From contig JADLSH010000091.1 in NCBI GenBank assembly GCA_016169945.1, forward strand, positions 1,736,001 to 1,800,000: a stretch of DNA of 64,000 bases, written 5' to 3'. A program made the translations under genes and the position numbers. Numbering within the stretch: the stretch's first letter is position 1; each line of letters begins with the position of its first letter. Shown here one piece after another: positions 59,553 through 64,000 of the stretch. Origin of the DNA: Trachythela sp. YZ-2020 (lineage: Eukaryota; Cnidaria; Anthozoa; Malacalcyonacea; Clavulariidae). Under the pieces are notes generated by a model that was given only the letters and a program-made list of their open reading frames with translations, did no database searches and was not told the DNA's origin.

Positions 59553-59712
59553 AATTTGTGCTGTGTATTTGTTATATGTTATGTTGTGTATATATAGTAT
59601 TATAGTCATTATTGATTCAAGTAGCCGGTTGTAAATTACCTTATATAAGTGAGATTTACAATTGTATATATAATCTAAAAAATTCATTAATAAAGTTTCC
59701 ATTATTATTATA

Positions 59713-60450
59713 AGCTTAATATAAGCTTAATATAAGCTTAAATATCTTAAAATACTAATTGTTTATGGCTCTATTTAAAATACTTGTCTGGATTAATAAA
59801 TACAATGCAATTTTTCACAACTAAGCAGACCAATGATGCCCTAGGGTGGAATTACAGTATCATAGCCCTATATGTTAATTTTGATGCTCTATAATATTTG
59901 TGCTTTGGGGCCTAGGGCGAGCTTTGGGGTAAGGGGAGAAAGCCAAATGTGATTTCCTTGTGGCATCATCAAAATGAAGCTACAAATTAAATGACCTCAG
60001 GGGCGTTTATTAAAAAGGGGACTTCGTATAGTTGTGGCTCATTGATTTAAGCAAATATGGTAACCAAAATTCCATATACATGTATATATCTATTATGAAT
60101 CAGGTGGCGACTTATATAGAGGGTGATGTGTGCTCCTATATGCATGTTAGGTTGCACCCAGCATTGCGTCTATGATATATGAAAGTAGCTTAGGTAGCTA
60201 TTTTATAATCGTTTCGACTTAAAACAGCTTTTTATTGCTATGTGGTTTAACAGATCAGCATTTGAGCAACTGCCAATATAATGGTGTTACTCTTACCAAT
60301 GTCAGTAATACATATAACAACAATAAAAAATCTATTTTGAGAAGGTGAAACATGATTGACTGATAAATTTGTGGCCCTCTAGTTTTATTCATCAGGTCAG
60401 TGCCCAGTGAGAAAGTCCTCGCATAGGCAACTCAGCAAGCTTGACTTTAC
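59713..60450. other. Intron, short AAGCTTAATAT tandem repeat only
   Basis: Three copies of AAGCTTAATAT at 59711-59745 directly follow the last (ATT)n tract. Otherwise nothing recognisable before the donor of exon 60758-60451. Confidence 0.5.
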
Positions 60451-60758
60451 CTCGTCATTAACAATTCGCAAAGCATTTCCAAGGTAGCTCTGTTTTCCCT
60501 TACGGTATTTCATATTTTGGATACGCCATAAGGTTTTCTCGATTGATTCGTTCTTCTTGAACACCACACGATCTCGTGTAGTCGTGGAATCATCGTACTG
60601 CAGGAAGCCAACCTGACTATTTGACAAGCCAATCTGAAGTTTCGTTACCAAGCTTTCCATGAAATGTTTCACCTCTCTGAACTTTTTCCTGCCACGCCCT
60701 GACGAACTATCAAGTGCGAAAAACACTCGACGTTTTTGAGTAAAACATGTTTCTGGAA
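60451..60758 (-). CDS. vWA domain exon, first half (domain 3)
   Basis: 308 bp, acceptor CTCATTGCAG, donor GAG|GTAAAG, phases 1 to 0. Product: PETCFTQKRR (entry Cys), VFFALDSSSG (last Ser of the metal motif is Gly), QVGFLQYDD, GKQSYLGNAL (Ser at the Thr position). The open frame extends upstream into the intron but lacks domain character there. Confidence 0.88.
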
Positions 60759-61144
60759 CTGCAATGAGAAACAATATTATATCATGATGATGGTAACGAA
60801 CGATCAGGCGTGTTTGAAAATTTATGGCTAGGAACATGCATAGGCTACTGTCCTTGCAATGATATTTCCACCAATTCCAACACTGTGCGGACGATTGCAC
60901 ACATGCTTCAACGTTAGGAAACGTACACTCCAAACGCCATTTTTTATTGCATACCATGCAATTTTCATACTACTTCCAACTAAGATCCACACTATTTCCA
61001 TACTAAGGATCTTGAAAAAATTCCCAGCGGAACGTGGGGGCTCTCCAGTACAGTATATTCTAAATCTAAGAAAGCATGGGATCGAAAACTTTTCGCAAGT
61101 CCAGTATGAAATAGTCACAGGTATAAGCTCAGATATCTACTTAC

Positions 61145-61436
61145 TTTGTGGTTCTGAGATACACACAGTTTTTTGTAGCTCTTTAAGAACTTCATTAAAC
61201 TGTGAATTATCCACTCTGTAATATTCCTTCGGACCTGAAGCGATAACTCTAAGTGACGCTACAAATGTTTCATATTTTCTGTTCATGCCATTCGACAAGG
61301 CTATGATGCGAATTCCTCGGTTACGTAAAGTTTCAGCCATGGAATTAACTTCAGAGAAATCCGCAATGTCACCATCTGTTATTAAAACGATAGTTTTTGA
61401 AACATCTTCACGATCTTTTTCACGAGGGTTAAGCAA
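61145..61436 (-). CDS. vWA domain exon, second half (domain 2)
   Basis: 292 bp, acceptor ACATTCCAG, donor CAAA|GTAAGT, phases 0 to 1. Product: LLNPREKDRED, IVLITDGDIAD (metal Asp kept), LRNRGIRIIALSNG, VIASGPKEYYRVD, KTVCIS with the exit Cys. Pairs with 62642-62332. Confidence 0.9.
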
Positions 61437-62331
61437 CTGGAATGTAAATACGATAAATTATCATTCTATAGACTGTAAAAGGACGTGTAACATGAAACAG
61501 TCTTTATTAAAACTACTTATTAAATGGTAAAATGTCTCGTAACAGCCCATCAAACTTGTCATACGTTATTCACGCACTTCGCGCGGAAATAGCTATTATT
61601 ATTCATTTTGGTTGTTTATTTTCCTGAAAATATTTTCCTGCGTGCAAGTATTGGTTTGAGCGTGCGCATGGGCCAAAAGCAATTTTTCAGCTGAAAATAA
61701 GTATCTGCGTATGATCTTTGAATTTGTTAACATGTTACGACAGCTAGCTTGTTTTGCTGAACTTAAAGAAAACGACATTTTCTAGTTTGGTAAGCAAAAA
61801 ATACAAGAAGATTAAACATAAGTTGCTGTTAGCCTGTTGTGCAAGTACGTGGAGAAAACATGGACATACGAATGAACTGGTAATGAGAGAAAACATCTTT
61901 GTAATAAGGAAACATTGAGCATGGCACACGTATTGTTCCCTCGGTATTTTGTAATCTCAATAAAGTATGTTATAAAAATAAAACATCAGAGCAAATACAT
62001 GGCAATTGACAATTTTTCACACCATATCATGTTTCGGTGGATGATGCTGGTAAGTTGCCTCGTGTTACATGGTCCTAAATATGGACGTGAAGAGCGAACG
62101 CAAGTTCAAGTATTTAATGTTGGTTTTCATCCAGAGATACAGTACTTTGGAGATCTTCACTACAACCTTTAATCAATAGCTTAGATAATGAAAGCACGGG
62201 TTATTTACATTAACGCTAATTATATTGGGAAAATTGTTTGCCGTTAGACAAAATAAAATAACAAAGTAAGGCGCATCAGGGCGCGTTGCGGATTTGCGGG
62301 TTAATATTTCCATTTCATTTGAAAAGCTTAC

Positions 62332-62642
62332 CGTATCACTTGCAATGGACAAAGCATAAGCCAAATCCGAGTCCCGTAGTTCATCCATATAAACCATCCT
62401 AGAGACTTGATCGCTGACTTGACTTCTCAAGTTATCCATCGCTAGCCTGGATGCGTGACTAACTCGTCCAGCTGATCCATACTGCATGACGCCAACGTGC
62501 GTTGTATTTCTTCCAACAGTCATCTTGCTAATCAGACGCTTAATAAACCTCTGTGCCAGCCGGAAAGATACGCTGCCAATCTTGGCCGAGCCATCCATAA
62601 GGAATAGGATATCTTGATTTTCTGGCGAACATTTTGGAGCAG
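62332..62642 (-). CDS. vWA domain exon, first half (domain 2)
   Basis: 311 bp, acceptor TTTTTTGCAG, donor ACG|GTAAGC, phases 1 to 0. Product: APKCSPENQD (entry Cys), ILFLMDGSAK (third metal Ser is Lys), HVGVMQYGS, and RDSDLAYAL where Ser stands for the metal Thr. The fold pattern is clear. Confidence 0.9.
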
Positions 62643-62852
62643 CTGCAAAAAATGTTCAAAATTTTCTTTACTTTGAATGTCTTGAAATGCATATCTTCCT
62701 GTAAAGTACTTTTATGAGAAAACGTTGCGAAATGTAATTATTGTACGACAAAATATATTTTGTAAAGCATGTAGTTTTAACTTAGAAGCCGCTTGCATTT
62801 TGTTATCAACTATTTTTTCTTCCTCATTATTTTACAAATGACTTCAGCTTAC

Positions 62853-63144
62853 CTGAGGTGCATGAGGTCATCTTACACGTGCTAGGAGAAATATCATCGA
62901 TAAACACAGACGATTTCAATCTCGTAAGATCATACACGTCCCCAGTCCCTATAGCGAGCGCATCGACTTTGTCCTGTTTGAAGTTCTTTCCTTCACTTCC
63001 AACCCCCACACTTACAATCCGAACTTTTTTCTCTCTCAATTTGCCGATAAGTTCTGGAACACCTTCACCATTGTAGTTACCATCAGTGAAGATGATAATG
63101 GTGTCAGGTGCTGTGATACGGTCACCATGGCCGCTGGTTAGTAC
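62853..63144 (-). CDS. vWA domain exon, second half (domain 1)
   Basis: 292 bp, acceptor TTATTTGTAG, donor TCAG|GTAAGC, phases 0 to 1. Product: VLTSGHGDRI, IIIFTDGNYN (metal Asp kept), LREKKVRIVSVGVG, AIGTGDVYDL, PSTCKMTSC with the exit Cys. Its first-half partner is not within the remaining 850 bases and should lie beyond the right edge. Confidence 0.9.
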
Positions 63145-63489
63145 CTACAAATAACAATTAGATTACAATGTATTTAATAGGAATTAAAACATAGTTTGGA
63201 AGGTCGAGAAATCATTGTTCGATGTTTTTGTTCGCGTTTAGAGTTATTTGTGCGCGTTCACAATAAGCGAACATCCAATAGCGATCTTTACATTCAACCC
63301 CTCAACCGTAATATTTAATTATCAATAATCCTCAACAAAGGGTTAATGCACATTCAGGTCCCTTTCAATATAAGTTACAGTTCTATTGTAAGCCACTAGT
63401 ACTTGCAGACCTATTAACTATGATTAGGTCTATACGTGTTATTTTTCTTCTATTTGGGATATTAAGGGTCTTCTTCTTCATAATGCAGG

Positions 63490-63672
63490 CACTAAAATTA
63501 CATATTGAAGGTCTTTGTACATGGCAATTTTCGAGCGAAAATTATATACATATTTTAGACCTAACCTGGAGCAGTTGCGAAAATGCAACTATAGGCTCTG
63601 TCAGGGGACGAACCTGCGGCTCTGCGATTCCAGTCCAGCGCTCTGCCAACTGAAGTACAGAGTGAAGTTCCC
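63490..63672 (-). mobile_element. tRNA-derived SINE
   Basis: Read on the minus strand: TCAGTTGGCAGAGCGCTGGA (A box), CCGCAGGTTCGTCCC (B box), then the hairpin GTTGCATTTTCGCAAC, CTCCAGGTTAGGTCTAAAAT and ATTTTCGCTCGAAAATTG. Same family as 1120-1300. The A and B boxes are clear, but the acceptor region does not form a tRNA. Confidence 0.72.
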
Positions 63673-63744
63673 AAAAGCTATAGCCACAAGTTCATGGATA
63701 CTCTTGGGTGATGCCAGTGAGTGGTATATGGTAATATTCTAGAT

Positions 63745-64000
63745 TTTTGGGCATTTCGCTCGATAGAACTGAATGTTGAAGGTTTTAGTAGATGGAAATT
63801 TCGAGCGAAAATTATATGCATATTTCAGACTCTCACCAGGAGCAGTGGCGAAATATGCAACCACAGGTCCTCTGCCAGGAATGCGATTGAATTGATGCAA
63901 CTGGTCCTGGTTAGGTCTGAAATATGTACATAATTTTTGCTCGAAATTTCCATCTACAAAAACCTTCAACATTCAGTTCTATCGAGCGAGACGCCCAAAA
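63745..64000. mobile_element. Palindromic double-SINE element, continues past the edge
   Basis: The outer arms are TTTTGGGC..TCGCTCGATAGAACTGAA and the inverse ending at 64000. Then come TGTTGAAGGTTTT, GATGGAAATTTCGAGC and CATATTTCAGAC with their inverses. The middle holds tRNA-like SINE sequence. It looks like two copies of the 63490-63672 SINE body joined head to head, or a MITE that acquired SINE sequence. The right end is cut by the window. Confidence 0.65.

Larger units (their letters stand above)
57723..59712 (+). mobile_element. Four head-to-tail 3' ends of an R2/R4-like RLE retrotransposon
   Basis: Four consecutive segments end at (ATT/TTA)n tracts: about 57723-58050, 58051-58962, 58963-59216 and 59217-59712. 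Each carries the same 3' UTR pattern: GATTCAAGTAG or TTTAAGTAGTC, GTAAGTTACCT-like, GTGAGATTTACAATTGTATA, AATAAAGTTTCCATTATT. All are 5'-truncated to different extents. The second still encodes the zinc knuckle and restriction-like endonuclease, the fourth only the end of it. The tracts join copy to copy without spacer. Confidence 0.75.
49091..63144 (-). other. Locus 1: multi-vWA-domain gene, 5'-partial (9 exons)
   Basis: Nine minus-strand exons: 63144-62853, 62642-62332, 61436-61145, 60758-60451, 57243-56946, 55723-55413, 54399-54081, 53637-53330, 49405-49091. They encode the second half of one vWA domain and four complete ones, ending in a stop. Introns between halves are phase 0 and between domains phase 1. 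Each domain carries one Cys before strand 1 and one after the last helix, as in disulphide-closed extracellular A domains. Adhesion or matrix function is inferred from the family. The first half of domain 1 and any signal peptide must lie beyond 64000. The closest architectural comparisons are the A-domain arrays of collagen VI and matrilin-type proteins, but no collagen repeat is present. Confidence 0.83.

Noticed and set aside
60759..60957. Upstream extension of the open frame of exon 60758-60451
   Set aside because: The stretch before the acceptor at 60759 has no vWA similarity, and the phase-1 splice site fits the other seven first-half exons exactly.
63145..64000. Search for the missing first half of domain 1
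   Set aside because: Only SINE-derived sequence and AT-rich filler are present. No entry Cys or DxSxS pattern on the minus strand, so the exon is presumed beyond the window.

Overview
This is an AT-rich piece of animal genome. It has interrupted genes, GT-AG introns of hundreds to thousands of bases, tRNA-derived SINEs, APE-type and RLE-type non-LTR retrotransposons, and many foldback/MITE elements. The repeat types and a concatenated von Willebrand factor A (vWA) gene family suggest a cnidarian or similar marine invertebrate. That taxonomic reading is an inference; nothing in the window names the organism.

Host coding sequence. All convincing host exons lie on the minus strand and encode vWA domains. 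I find 16: eight first-half exons (A) and eight second-half exons (B). Every A exon enters in phase 1 and leaves in phase 0; every internal B exon enters in phase 0 and leaves in phase 1. Each A+B pair is therefore a symmetric 1-1 module encoding one domain. All exon lengths obey this rule. Several exons were delimited by hand from splice sites, including 9661-9355, which has no usable start codon. Locus 1 (63144 down to 49091) carries the end of one domain and four full domains, and ends in a stop codon inside the last B exon. Locus 2 (15303 down to 213) carries three full domains and the first half of a fourth, and runs off the left edge. Each domain has a Cys just before its first strand and another after its last helix. 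Metal-binding (MIDAS) residues are intact in the two last domains of locus 1 and are increasingly lost through locus 2.

Between the loci (15.3-49.1 kb) there is no convincing host exon. It holds a degraded peptidase-like ORF, a second unknown ORF fragment, foldback elements, MITEs and two minus-strand non-LTR elements (39.4-41.0 kb and 44.3-48.6 kb). The larger one still shows ORF1, endonuclease and reverse transcriptase, but in broken frames.

The introns are dense in nested mobile DNA. Examples are a MITE inside a MITE (5.0-5.5 kb), an 820-bp TTAA-flanked element inside a repeat whose other copy preserves the empty site (7.3-9.0 versus 16.2-17.0 kb), a LINE inside a 2.55-kb foldback element (12.1-14.6 kb), a TTA-flanked MITE inside a tandem repeat, and four head-to-tail 3' ends of an R2-like element with a restriction-like endonuclease, each ending in (ATT)n (57.7-59.7 kb).

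Most of the sequence is mobile-element debris. The biologically coherent part is the vWA array, probably a secreted or extracellular-matrix adhesion protein or two neighbouring paralogues. No signal peptide or first exon is visible.
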